A stretch of 17,480 nt of DNA from Clostridium sp. (GCA_018372555.1 JAHAIU010000044.1:1-17480); one strand, 5' to 3'; positions 1 to 7,109 are shown, counted from the stretch's first letter. The notes: generated by a model not told the origin, from the letters alone. Program-made: numbers and translations.

Positions 1-15
1 AGATGCGATTATAGG

Positions 16-45
16 TTGACAATAAATCTTCTGTTTATGTATAAT
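16..45 (+). promoter_or_regulatory. Promoter of the argS T-box transcript
   Basis: A perfect -35 TTGACA (16-21) and a perfect -10 TATAAT (40-45) are separated by 18 bp. Transcription should begin near 52, just upstream of the T-box stem I. This is the best sigma-A type promoter in the window and fits the leader that follows. Confidence 0.85.
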
Positions 46-74
46 GTTGATATTATAATAGAATAATAATGATA

Positions 75-296
75 ATATCTATGAAGAGAAGAGTACTATA
101 TTTGATTCTTTAAGCGAGTAGGGGATGGTGGAAGCCTTATAAGATAAAGTATATGGAAAAGAGCCTTGGAGATAGCTACTGAAATTTAAGTAGGATAGTT
201 CGTTTGCTGCGTTAAAGCATTGAGTGGCATTATATATGCAATCAGAGTGGTACCGCGGATTTGTCCGTCTCTTATTTATTTAAGAGACGGTTTTTT
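75..296 (+). promoter_or_regulatory. T-box riboswitch leader, arginine-specific, controlling argS
   Basis: The leader has the T-box core AGAGTGGTACCGCGG (244-258), stem I distal motifs around 113-135 (GCGAG, GGGATGGTGGAAGCC), a stem III-like hairpin just before the core, and an intrinsic terminator. By alignment in memory with glyQS-type leaders (GAA, one base, specifier, then GC...TTGGAG), the specifier codon is AGA at 160-162, an arginine codon, which matches the downstream gene. The antiterminator would pair GCGGA and AGAG of the T-box with TCCGT and CTCT of the terminator 5' arm. The TGGT bulge would pair with an uncharged tRNA 3' end whose discriminator base is A. Uncharged tRNA-Arg is therefore expected to raise argS expression. 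The riboswitch call is firm; the specifier is read by eye without folding. Confidence 0.93.
265..296 (+). terminator. T-box intrinsic terminator
   Basis: A perfect 10-bp stem, CCGTCTCTTA (265-274) with TAAGAGACGG (281-290), closes a 6-nt loop and is followed by six T. Its 5' arm is also the 3' half of the T-box antiterminator, so the two structures exclude each other. Confidence 0.93.
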
Positions 297-325
297 ATTT
301 ATATGAAGATTTAAGGAGGATAAAA

Positions 326-2017
326 ATGGATTATAAAAAGAAAGTTGCTGAAGCCATTAAAAATCATGTTGATATGGATGTTGAAGCTATAGAAAAGTTA
401 ATTGAAATACCACCAAAGAGTGAGATGGGGGACTATGCATTTCCATGTTTCCAATTAGCTAAAGCTTTTAGAAAAGCACCTAATATGATATCAGAAGAGC
501 TAAAGAATAAAATAGATAATGATGGATTTGAAAAGATAATAAATATAGGACCCTATGTTAACTTTTTTGTTGATAAGGGAAGCTTTACTAAAAATACTAT
601 AACTAAAGTATTAAATGAAGGAAAAGAATATGGCTCAACTAATATAGGAGAAGGAAAAACTATATGTGTAGAATATTCATCACCTAATATAGCTAAGCCT
701 TTCCATGTAGGACATTTATTTACTACAGCTATTGGTAATTCATTATATAAGCTGTTTAAGAAAGAAGGATATAAGGTTGAAGGAATTAATCACTTAGGTG
801 ATTGGGGAACTCAATTTGGTAAGCTGATTTCTGCATATAAGAGATGGGGAAATGAAGAAGCCTTAGAAGAAAATGCAATAGATGAGCTTTTAAGAATATA
901 TGTTAAGTTCCATGATGAAGCTGATAAAGATCCTGCTTTAGAAGATGAAGGAAGAGCTTACTTTAAGGCTTTAGAAGATGGAGATAAAGAAGTTGAAGCT
1001 TTATGGAAGAGATTTAGAGATTTAAGCTTAAAAGAGTTTGCAAGAATATACGACATATTTAATGTAGAGTTTGATTCATACGCTGGAGAAGCATTCTATA
1101 ATGACAAGATGGATGTTGTAGTAAATGAATTAAAAGAAAAAAATCTTCTAGTAGAAAGTAATGGTGCTCAAGTAGTAATGCTAGATGAATATAATATGCC
1201 ACCTTGTATAGTATTAAAAGGTGATGGGGCTTCTATTTATGCAACTAGAGATTTAGCAGCAGCTATGTATAGAAAGAAAACTTATGATTTCTATAAGAGT
1301 ATTTATGTTGTAGGAACGCCTCAAGCATTACATTTCAAGCAAGTATTTAAAGTATTAGAACTTGCCGGACATGAGTGGGCTAAGGATTGTGTTCATGTAG
1401 GCTTTGGTTTAGTTAAATTTGCTGATAGAAAGCTTTCAACTAGAAAAGGTGAAGTTATATTATTAGATGACTTAATTAAGGAATCTGTAGATAAAACTTT
1501 AGAAGTAATAAATGAAAAGAATCCTAATTTAGAAAATAAGGAAGAAGTAGCTAAGAAGATAGGTGTAGGTGCTATTGTATTCACATATTTAAAGAACTCT
1601 AGAGAAAAGGATATAGTATTTGATTGGAAGGAAATGCTTTCATTTGAAGGTGAAACAGGTCCATATGTTCAATATTCTTATGCAAGAGCAAACAGTATAT
1701 TAACTAGGGCTGGAGAGATTTCAGGAGAAGCAGATTACTCCAAATTAGATACTAAGGAAGAATTTGAACTTATTAAAGCCTTAGAAGGATTTGCAAAGCA
1801 AATACATTTAGCAACTGAAAAGTTAGAACCTTCAATAATAACAAGATATGCTATAGAAGTAGCTAAATTATTTAATAAATTCTATAATGCTCACTCAGTA
1901 TTAAACTTAGAAGATGAATCATTAAAAGCTGCTAGATTAAGCCTAGTTAAAGCTACATGCCAAGTAATTGAAAATGCTTTAGCATTAATAGGAATAGAAG
2001 TAGTAGAAAAGATGTAA
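326..2017 (+). CDS. argS: Arginyl-tRNA synthetase
   Basis: Class I synthetase that charges tRNA-Arg in the cytoplasm. The 563-residue length is normal for the family. An N-terminal Arg-tRNA-synthetase additional domain (about residues 1-85) is followed by the catalytic Rossmann domain with a HIGH-type motif HVGH (127-130) and the KMSKS-position motif LSTRKG (370-375). A C-terminal helical DALR anticodon-binding domain covers about 450-563. The start follows AAGGAGGA at 313-320 with good spacing. The upstream T-box ties transcription to the charging level of tRNA-Arg, an independent argument for the same identity. It is a single-gene unit with its own promoter and a terminator at 2027. Nothing is missing or unusual in the protein. 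Confidence 0.98.
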   Translation: MDYKKKVAEAIKNHVDMDVEAIEKLIEIPPKSEMGDYAFPCFQLAKAFRKAPNMISEELKNKIDNDGFEKIINIGPYVNFFVDKGSFTKNTITKVLNEGKEYGSTNIGEGKTICVEYSSPNIAKPFHVGHLFTTAIGNSLYKLFKKEGYKVEGINHLGDWGTQFGKLISAYKRWGNEEALEENAIDELLRIYVKFHDEADKDPALEDEGRAYFKALEDGDKEVEALWKRFRDLSLKEFARIYDIFNVEFDSYAGEAFYNDKMDVVVNELKEKNLLVESNGAQVVMLDEYNMPPCIVLKGDGASIYATRDLAAAMYRKKTYDFYKSIYVVGTPQALHFKQVFKVLELAGHEWAKDCVHVGFGLVKFADRKLSTRKGEVILLDDLIKESVDKTLEVINEKNPNLENKEEVAKKIGVGAIVFTYLKNSREKDIVFDWKEMLSFEGETGPYVQYSYARANSILTRAGEISGEADYSKLDTKEEFELIKALEGFAKQIHLATEKLEPSIITRYAIEVAKLFNKFYNAHSVLNLEDESLKAARLSLVKATCQVIENALALIGIEVVEKM

Positions 2018-2026
2018 TACTAAAAT

Positions 2027-2066
2027 AGCTTACAGTTAAGTCATTAGCTGTAAGCTTAATTTTCTT
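2027..2066 (+). terminator. Terminator after argS
   Basis: A 9-bp stem, AGCTTACAG (2027-2035) with CTGTAAGCT (2048-2056), has a 12-nt loop and is followed by an interrupted T-rich stretch (TAATTTTCTT). It lies about 10 nt after the argS stop. The tail is less uniform than in the other terminators here. Confidence 0.7.
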
Positions 2067-2218
2067 AAAAAATATATAAGTTGATTGAGTTATTATTTAA
2101 CTGAAATATTTTTAATATGAGCTAATTTAATAAAATGTAAAAATATTATAGCAACTTATATAGTTTGAATTACTAATTATGTTATATTATTAATAATAAT
2201 TAAAAAGGGGGAGATGTT

Positions 2219-3334
2219 ATTTTTAATAAGTTAAAATATAGAGATATAATTTTATTAGTTCTATTAGTAATTTCAATAGCATTAATAGGCTTTAAACTAA
2301 TAGAAAATTATAATTATTTCTTTAATATAATAGGTAAATTATGGTCATTATTAATACCTGTAGTTTATGGTCTCATAATAGCTTATATATTAAATCCTTT
2401 AGTCAAAGTTATAAAGAAAAAATTTAAAACAAAAGATGGAATAGCCATATTAAGTGCATATGTGCTATTAATAGTTATTTTAGTAATTGTATCTATATTT
2501 CTTATTCCCAATATGGTTAATAGCCTTATAGACTTAACAAGTGACATACCTTCGTATATAAAAGAGTGGCAATATTGGATGAATAATTTATTAAATAATA
2601 AGGAAATTCAAGAGATTATTACTTCAACTGGAATAATGGATAATATAAATGATTTAATATCTAAAATTGGTGTTATATCAGTAAGTATATTAGAGGGTGC
2701 AATATCTTATGTAGTAACTATATCTAGCCAATTAGTTAAAATATTTATAGGATTACTTATATCAATTTATGTACTTATTGATAAAGATAGAATAATAAGA
2801 GAAAGTAAGAAGCTTACATTTCTTATATTGAAAGAAAAAAGAGCAGTTAAAGTAATAGAAGCCATAAGAATTTATCATAGTATGGTAGGTGCGTATATTG
2901 GCATAAAGGCAATAGATTCTACAATTATAGGATTTATGGCATTAATTTTACTTACTATAGTTAAATCAGAGTATGCATTTCTTTTAGCTATAATAGTTGG
3001 CATAACTAATATGATTCCATATTTTGGCCCTTTTATAGGAGAAGTAGTAGGATTTTTATTTAATGTATTCGTATCTCCAACAAAAGGTTTAATAGTATTC
3101 TTAGTTTTATTAGCTCTTCAACAATTTGATGGTTGGTATCTAGATCCTAAGTTAATAGGTAATAAGGTGGGGGTTAGACCATTACTTATAATAGTAGCAG
3201 TATTAATTGGAGGAGGCTTCTTTGGAGCCATAGGAATGCTTCTAGCTTCACCTACAGCTGCAACAATTAAGGTATATTATGAAAGGCTAATGATAAAGAA
3301 TAAAGAAATAATAAAAAATGCAGAGAAAGTTTAA
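2219..3334 (+). CDS. AI-2E family transporter (PerM/YtvI type), apparent ATT start
   Basis: Polytopic membrane protein of the AI-2E/PerM permease family; the substrate is unknown and members differ. The C-terminal half carries family signatures: a glycine-rich NMIPYFGPFIGE segment, DPKLIGNKVGVRPLL and the final GGGFFGAIGMLLASP membrane pair. The first usual start in frame is GTG at 2462. However, the frame stays open upstream to 2204, and that region encodes a hydrophobic helix and the family-typical IPVVYGLIIAYILNPLVK. The full protein is thus about 371 residues, the normal family length. GGGGGAG at 2207-2213 lies 5 nt before an in-frame ATT (2219), so ATT is my start choice. Alternatively one T is missing from the T-run at 2220-2224, which would join the ATG at 2214 to this frame. 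Identity is firm; the start is uncertain. Confidence 0.85.
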   Translation: MFNKLKYRDIILLVLLVISIALIGFKLIENYNYFFNIIGKLWSLLIPVVYGLIIAYILNPLVKVIKKKFKTKDGIAILSAYVLLIVILVIVSIFLIPNMVNSLIDLTSDIPSYIKEWQYWMNNLLNNKEIQEIITSTGIMDNINDLISKIGVISVSILEGAISYVVTISSQLVKIFIGLLISIYVLIDKDRIIRESKKLTFLILKEKRAVKVIEAIRIYHSMVGAYIGIKAIDSTIIGFMALILLTIVKSEYAFLLAIIVGITNMIPYFGPFIGEVVGFLFNVFVSPTKGLIVFLVLLALQQFDGWYLDPKLIGNKVGVRPLLIIVAVLIGGGFFGAIGMLLASPTAATIKVYYERLMIKNKEIIKNAEKV

Positions 3335-3370
3335 TATATAAGTTTATATTAAAAGAAGATATAAATAGAG

Positions 3371-3419
3371 AAACTATTAATGAGGCTATTAGAGATGGCA
3401 TCATTAATAGTTTTTTTAA
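3371..3419 (+). terminator. Terminator between permease and thioesterase genes
   Basis: A 13-bp perfect stem, AAACTATTAATGA (3371-3383) with TCATTAATAGTTT (3401-3413), is followed by a run of T on the plus strand (3411-3417). It sits between convergent genes. On the minus strand the stem is followed only by TTTCTCT, so it should act mainly on the permease transcript. Confidence 0.8.
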
Positions 3420-3420
3420 T

Positions 3421-4167
3421 TTACAATTTTATCCATTTGAATTCTAACTTTGTAATTGGTTTATTATTAGAATGAGAAATTGTATGTAAAGTTGTTAACT
3501 CATTTTCATTACTTACAATTACATCGCTATTAACTTCTAAAGTATCTCCATCTGTAGCTTCTTTCTTAAATAGGACTTTTATATTTGAAATTTCATAATT
3601 ATTTATAATATCTCTAGGTAAGGTGTCAATGGCAATTTCCATATATTTAACGTTGTTAACATGCTTATTAATATCTACATCGCTATAACGAACATGATAA
3701 TCTTTAGAATATTTAATTTCATCAATATTTAAGAAATCATCCAATGGAATATTTTCCTCCAGTTCTTTTTCAATACCATAAACCTCATATTGCTCAGAAG
3801 AAATTTTTACTGGCTTCCTTTTTTCAAAATCAATTAAAATTGCTGTAGAAAGACCTGATATAAGAATATTTTCTTTTGAATCTTTTATTGTAAAACTTCT
3901 ATATCCATATAACTTCTTTACTCCAACAATGTCAGTTTCAACAGTTATAACATCACGAAATTTAGGATATTCAATAATATCTAAGTCATATTTTAATAAT
4001 ACCCATATACAATTATTAACTAAACCATTATCAGTTTCCCCTAGTGAGTCACTTTGAGATACTACTACATCCCATAGATAATTCATTAGTGAAGAGTACT
4101 TACATTTATAATGTGAATCAACATCATATATATTTATAGTATATTTTTTGCTGAATTTACTACCCAT
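3421..4167 (-). CDS. Acyl-ACP thioesterase (FatA/FatB-like, double hotdog)
   Basis: Predicted to hydrolyse acyl-ACP and release free fatty acids from type II fatty acid synthesis in the cytoplasm. The 248-residue length matches bacterial acyl-ACP thioesterases of the Acyl-ACP_TE family. The N-terminal hotdog starts with YTINIYDVDSHYKCKYSSLMNYLWDV and continues with a WVL(L)KYDLDI strand and a GYRSFTIKD strand. The second hotdog begins YHVRYSDVDINKHVNNVKYMEIAID, with the Asp-x-Asn-x-His arrangement typical of the catalytic half. The ATG at 4167 follows AAAGGGAGTGAG. A second ATG six bases upstream is out of frame. The gene stands alone, with a candidate promoter near 4365-4393 and a leader of about 190 nt. 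Family assignment is strong; chain-length specificity cannot be read from sequence. Confidence 0.9.
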   Translation of the reverse strand: MGSKFSKKYTINIYDVDSHYKCKYSSLMNYLWDVVVSQSDSLGETDNGLVNNCIWVLLKYDLDIIEYPKFRDVITVETDIVGVKKLYGYRSFTIKDSKENILISGLSTAILIDFEKRKPVKISSEQYEVYGIEKELEENIPLDDFLNIDEIKYSKDYHVRYSDVDINKHVNNVKYMEIAIDTLPRDIINNYEISNIKVLFKKEATDGDTLEVNSDVIVSNENELTTLHTISHSNNKPITKLEFKWIKL

Positions 4168-4364
4168 TTCATTCTCACTCCCTTTATATAATTTTCAAAT
4201 AAATATCTATTGTAGTTTTATCAATTTACAATTCTTGAACACTTTAGTATATTTTTTAAAACTTACTTTATTAATCTTATCCATTTAACATGTTTTTTAT
4301 TATTTTTGAGTCATTAATTATGAATTTTTTAGAATACTTCATTATATTCTTAAGGGTAGCCATT

Positions 4365-4393
4365 TATATACTACTTTTAACCTGAAGTTTCAA
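4365..4393 (-). promoter_or_regulatory. Candidate promoter of the thioesterase gene
   Basis: Read on the minus strand: TTGAAA (4393-4388), 17 bp, TATATA (4370-4365). The leader to the ATG at 4167 would be about 190 nt. The surrounding 4168-4470 stretch is AT-rich with no other gene or clear structure that I can see. Confidence 0.45.
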
Positions 4394-4469
4394 TGCTTTA
4401 GAATATTTTATGATATATAATAAATATTATATCACAGATTTAAATGGATAATTATAGAAAAATATATGT

Positions 4470-4498
4470 AAAAAAGGGAACTGTGATTTACAGTCCCC
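4470..4498 (-). terminator. Terminator after the Cys-rich miniprotein gene
   Basis: On the minus strand GGGGACTGTAAATCACAGTTCCC (4498-4476) folds into a stem with one A-C mismatch and is followed by six T (4475-4470). It lies 25 nt beyond the stop of the 35-residue Cys-rich frame. This supports the view that the frame is a real transcription unit. Confidence 0.75.
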
Positions 4499-4523
4499 TA
4501 TTTATAAATATTAACACTATTAA

Positions 4524-4631
4524 TTAAATGAAAAACCATGGCCAAAATAAAAATGAATTGTTAAAACCGCAGCATCTATTTCTGCAACAACATCTATTTC
4601 TACAGCAACATCTATTACATCCAAAAAACAT
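4524..4631 (-). CDS. Cys-rich miniprotein with CNRCCC repeats (35 aa), unknown function
   Basis: I do not recognise a named family. The frame encodes 35 residues with nine cysteines (C5, C8-10, C14-16, C20-21). They sit in a repeated pattern CNRCCCR / NRCCCR / NRCC, with Asn and Arg between the Cys triplets. An aromatic tail containing FLFWPWFF could insert in or lie on a membrane. The repeats are also visible in DNA as two adjacent 18-bp units (4581-4598 and 4599-4616) that differ by two silent changes. AAAGGTGG (4646-4639) lies 7 nt before the ATG, and a terminator follows the stop. The gene is just downstream of the feo operon on the same strand but separated by that operon's terminator. 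A metal-binding or oxidatively cross-linked (for example spore-associated) role is inference only. Confidence 0.72.
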   Translation of the reverse strand: MFFGCNRCCCRNRCCCRNRCCGFNNSFLFWPWFFI

Positions 4632-4654
4632 ACTAATTCCACCTTTCTCTTTTG

Positions 4655-4668
4655 TATACTTTAGTATA
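4655..4668. promoter_or_regulatory. 14-bp palindrome upstream of the Cys-rich gene
   Basis: TATACT-TT-AGTATA is a perfect 6-2-6 inverted repeat ending 24 nt before the ATG of the Cys-rich miniprotein. It could be an operator or contain the -10 element. The 13-mer ACTTTAGTATATT that spans it (4658-4670) recurs at 4241-4253 upstream of the thioesterase gene. In AT-rich DNA this could be chance. Confidence 0.25.
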
Positions 4669-4778
4669 TTCATATAGTTACATAATTGTTCCAATGTATA
4701 TTAGTTTAAAGAGGAAATCAGTAAATGTATAAGATATAATAGATTCTAATTTACTTGGGATATAAGATAGTCTAAAAT

Positions 4779-4825
4779 AAAAAGGTTGCTTGATAAGTTA
4801 TATTAAGTTAACTTACAAACAACCT
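4779..4825 (-). terminator. Terminator of the feo operon
   Basis: On the minus strand, AGGTTGTTTGTAAGTT (4825-4810) pairs with AACTTATCAAGCAACCT (4799-4783) with small imperfections, and is followed by TTTTT. It lies 6 nt after the stop of the FeoB-associated peptide and closes the iron-uptake operon. Confidence 0.85.
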
Positions 4826-4830
4826 ATTAC

Positions 4831-4980
4831 TTATTTAATTTTCAATTTTTCATCTTTATACATTGGGCAGTTACTTGAACAGCTATTGCAATTACATCCG
4901 CCTTTAGATGATTTTCTAACTGATTTACATATTATATATAAGGCTAATATGATAATTCCTAAAGTTATTAGTATTTCCAT
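4831..4980 (-). CDS. FeoB-associated Cys-rich membrane protein
   Basis: A 49-residue protein of the FeoB-associated Cys-rich family, thought to assist FeoB ferrous-iron uptake. One N-terminal membrane helix (about residues 2-19, ITLGIIILALYII) is followed by a basic stretch (KSVRKSSK) and a cluster C-x-C-x2-C-x3-C (GGCNCNSCSSNCP), then a charged tail. A single helix plus a C-terminal Cys cluster is the family hallmark. The ATG at 4980 lies 16 nt after the feoB stop, with AAGGTG (4991-4986) 5 nt before it, so it is the third gene of the feo operon. The cysteines may hold or pass on Fe(II), which is inference from family context. The helix includes one further Cys (residue 18). Confidence 0.9.
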   Translation of the reverse strand: MEILITLGIIILALYIICKSVRKSSKGGCNCNSCSSNCPMYKDEKLKIK

Positions 4981-4996
4981 TAAAACACCTTCTTTA

Positions 4997-6757
4997 TTAT
5001 ATTAATAAATTTGCAATATTATATACTATAAAGGAAACAATCCAAGCTAGTAACAGCTGATAAGAACTTGAGAAAATAGTAAATTTAGTTCCATATTCTT
5101 TCTTCATAGCACCTAAAACTGATATACAAGGAGTATATAAAAGCACGAATACTAAGAAGGAAATAGCAGAAGCTGCTGTAAAATATAGAGGAAGTACAGC
5201 TGTAAGATCTCCAGCAAATATAACTCCCATTGAAGCTACGACTGTTTCTTTTGCAAGTAAACCAGTTAATAGAGAAACTGAACTTTGCCAATTTCCAAAT
5301 CCAAGAGGCTTAAATATAGGAGCAATAAAACTACCTATAGAAGCTAAAATACTATCATTTACGTCAACCATACCACTGAAGTTAAAGTTTGATAAGAACC
5401 AAATTATAACACTCATAGCAAATATTATAGTTCCAGCCTTTACTAAGAAACTTTTAGCTTTTTCATATATTTGTTTTAATACACTTTTTAAAGCTGGCAT
5501 TTTATATTCAGGTAATTCTATAATAAAAGGTTCTTCATCTTTTTTAAATATTGTATTCTTAAATAAGATTCCTAATAGGAAGGCTAATATTACTCCTAAT
5601 AAATACAACATAGCAACAACAAGCCCAGTATGATCAGGGAAGAATACTGCTCCAAAGATTGCATAAACAGGAAGTCTAGCATTACAGCTCATAAGTGGAA
5701 CAAGTAGAGCTGTAAGTTTTCTATCTTTTTCACTTTCTAGAGTTCTTGCAGACATTATTGCAGGAACAGTACATCCAAAGCCAACTATCATTGGGATAAA
5801 TGCTTTACCTGATAGACCCATTTTTCTCATTAGCTTGTCCATAAGAAAAGCAACTCTAGCCATATATCCACTATCTTCTAATATTGAAATACAAGCAAAA
5901 AGTGATAGGATAATTGGAAGTAGTACTAAAATACCTCCAACACCAGCAATTATTCCATCAACTATAAGTGATTGGAACCATGGCTCAGTATTGGATAATA
6001 AACTAGAGATATAAGGAATTAAACTATCATTTAAGTATCCATCTAATAAATCAGATAAAGGTTGTCCAATCCATGAAAATGTTATTTGAAACATTAAAGC
6101 CATAGTTAGAATAAAAATTGGGTAGGCTAACCATGGATTAAGTAGGATATTATCTAATTTGTCCTTAAATGTTGATTTATTTTCATCAATAGTTTTATTA
6201 CATTTATTTAATAAGTCTTCAATGTAATTATATGTATCTTTTTCATCTTTAAAAATTAATTTAGAATCCTTTTGATTATTCAAATAACTATCATTTTCAA
6301 TAACTTTTTTTATTTCCTCTATTCCTTGTTCTTTAGAAGCTATTATTGGTATAACAGTAACATTTAAAAGGGTGGATAATTTATTATAATCTAAGTTAAT
6401 ACCTTTTTTTTCAGCAACATCAATCATATTAACAGCTAAGATTATAGGTTTATTAAATTGTTTTAGTTGAGTCGTTAAATAAAGATTTCTATCTATATTA
6501 GAAGCATCTATTATATTTAATATTAAATCAACTTCATCCGTTTCCAAAAAATTCTTTGATATTTTTTCTTCGTTTGAAAAAGTGTCCATTGCATAAATAC
6601 CAGGTAAGTCAACGATTTTAGTATCTTTAAAGAAACCTTCTTTTTTATCAACTGTTACACCAGCCCAGTTACCAATCCTTTGATTAGAACCAGTTAATGA
6701 ATTGAAAAGTGTTGTTTTACCTACATTTGGATTACCGAGTAGAGCTATTGTTTTCAT
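4997..6757 (-). CDS. feoB: Ferrous iron transporter FeoB
   Basis: Inner-membrane Fe(II) transporter with an N-terminal G-protein domain. Seen in sequence: G1 GNPNVGKTT (8-16), switch Thr35 in WAGVTV, G3 DLPG (50-53), G4 NMID (110-113) and ASKEQG near 140. A short helical linker (about 165-205) leads to two Gate regions. They include GFGCTVPA (326-333) and MSCNAR (356-361), which hold the conserved core cysteines C329 and C358, plus YTPC (541-544). At 586 residues it is shorter than the roughly 770-residue enterobacterial form but still has all core parts. It follows feoA by 11 nt and precedes the Cys-rich peptide by 16 nt. AGGGGGA precedes the ATG. The Fur box upstream of feoA implies repression when iron is plentiful. 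Confidence 0.97.
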   Translation of the reverse strand: MKTIALLGNPNVGKTTLFNSLTGSNQRIGNWAGVTVDKKEGFFKDTKIVDLPGIYAMDTFSNEEKISKNFLETDEVDLILNIIDASNIDRNLYLTTQLKQFNKPIILAVNMIDVAEKKGINLDYNKLSTLLNVTVIPIIASKEQGIEEIKKVIENDSYLNNQKDSKLIFKDEKDTYNYIEDLLNKCNKTIDENKSTFKDKLDNILLNPWLAYPIFILTMALMFQITFSWIGQPLSDLLDGYLNDSLIPYISSLLSNTEPWFQSLIVDGIIAGVGGILVLLPIILSLFACISILEDSGYMARVAFLMDKLMRKMGLSGKAFIPMIVGFGCTVPAIMSARTLESEKDRKLTALLVPLMSCNARLPVYAIFGAVFFPDHTGLVVAMLYLLGVILAFLLGILFKNTIFKKDEEPFIIELPEYKMPALKSVLKQIYEKAKSFLVKAGTIIFAMSVIIWFLSNFNFSGMVDVNDSILASIGSFIAPIFKPLGFGNWQSSVSLLTGLLAKETVVASMGVIFAGDLTAVLPLYFTAASAISFLVFVLLYTPCISVLGAMKKEYGTKFTIFSSSYQLLLAWIVSFIVYNIANLLI

Positions 6758-6768
6758 TTAGATTCCCC

Positions 6769-6990
6769 CTATATAGCTAATACAATATTTCTAGCATCTT
6801 TTTTCCTAATAGCTAAGTCAAATCCCCTAAGATTTATTATTAATGGATCACCTAAAGGAGCTACTCTCTTTAACTTAATTTCAGTTCCTTCAATACAGCC
6901 TAGCGCTAATAATCTTTTTGCTAATTTTGTATCCCCGCCTATTTCTTTTATTATTGCTTTTTCTCCTAAATTTAAATCGCATAAACTCAT
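6769..6990 (-). CDS. feoA: Ferrous iron transport protein FeoA
   Basis: Small cytoplasmic SH3-like protein that works with FeoB. It shows the typical FeoA string: LNLGEKAIIKEI, the helix AKRLLALGCIEGTEI and the strand segment GDPLIINLRGFDLAIRKKDARNI. A GTG at 6999 is in frame but overlaps the GAGGTGG ribosome site. The ATG at 6990, a few bases after that site, is therefore the better start and gives 73 residues, the usual size. First gene of the feoA-feoB-Cys-rich operon, 11 nt before feoB. Its promoter (7037-7065) and Fur-like site (7007-7021) lie directly upstream. No feoC-like gene is present. Confidence 0.95.
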   Translation of the reverse strand: MSLCDLNLGEKAIIKEIGGDTKLAKRLLALGCIEGTEIKLKRVAPLGDPLIINLRGFDLAIRKKDARNIVLAI

Positions 6991-7006
6991 ATTTTCCACC
7001 TCGAAT

Positions 7007-7021
7007 TGAAAATCATTATCA
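7007..7021. promoter_or_regulatory. Fur box of the feo operon
   Basis: On the minus strand TGATAATGATTTTCA matches the 7-1-7 Fur consensus TGATAATNATTATCA with one mismatch. It lies between the feoA promoter and its start codon. A further perfect half-site (ATTATCA read on the minus strand) sits near 7030-7036, beside the -10 element. Placement and content suggest iron-dependent repression. Confidence 0.75.
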
Positions 7022-7036
7022 AAATATTATGATAAT

Positions 7037-7065
7037 ATAATAACAGAATGTTAAAAAATAGTCAA
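7037..7065 (-). promoter_or_regulatory. Promoter of the feo operon
   Basis: Minus strand: TTGACT (7065-7060), 17 bp, TATTAT (7042-7037). The predicted start of transcription falls just before the Fur-like site, so bound Fur would block initiation or clearance. Confidence 0.65.
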
Positions 7066-7109
7066 TATAAAGCTTTTAATAAATGAAAAAAATTATCAAT
7101 TAAACAAAT

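Noticed and set aside
1393..1584. Minus-strand open frame of 63 codons within argS
   Set aside because: It is antisense to the KMSKS region of argS and lacks a family match or a good ribosome site.
2041..2203. A gene or strong promoter between argS and the permease
   Set aside because: The stretch is AT-rich with stops in all frames; TTGAAT at 2165 has no convincing -10 at 16-18 bp.
4566..4620. Short tandem repeats suggesting a CRISPR-like or repeat element
   Set aside because: The 18-bp units are adjacent with no spacers and encode the NRCCCR peptide repeat in frame.
4790..5005. Plus-strand open frame of 71 codons
   Set aside because: It is antisense to the FeoB-associated Cys-rich gene and spans the operon terminator; the minus-strand reading has a clear family match.
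5085..5291. Minus-strand open frame of 68 codons in another frame of feoB
   Set aside because: It lies entirely within the 3' part of feoB, in a shifted frame, with no independent start signal.
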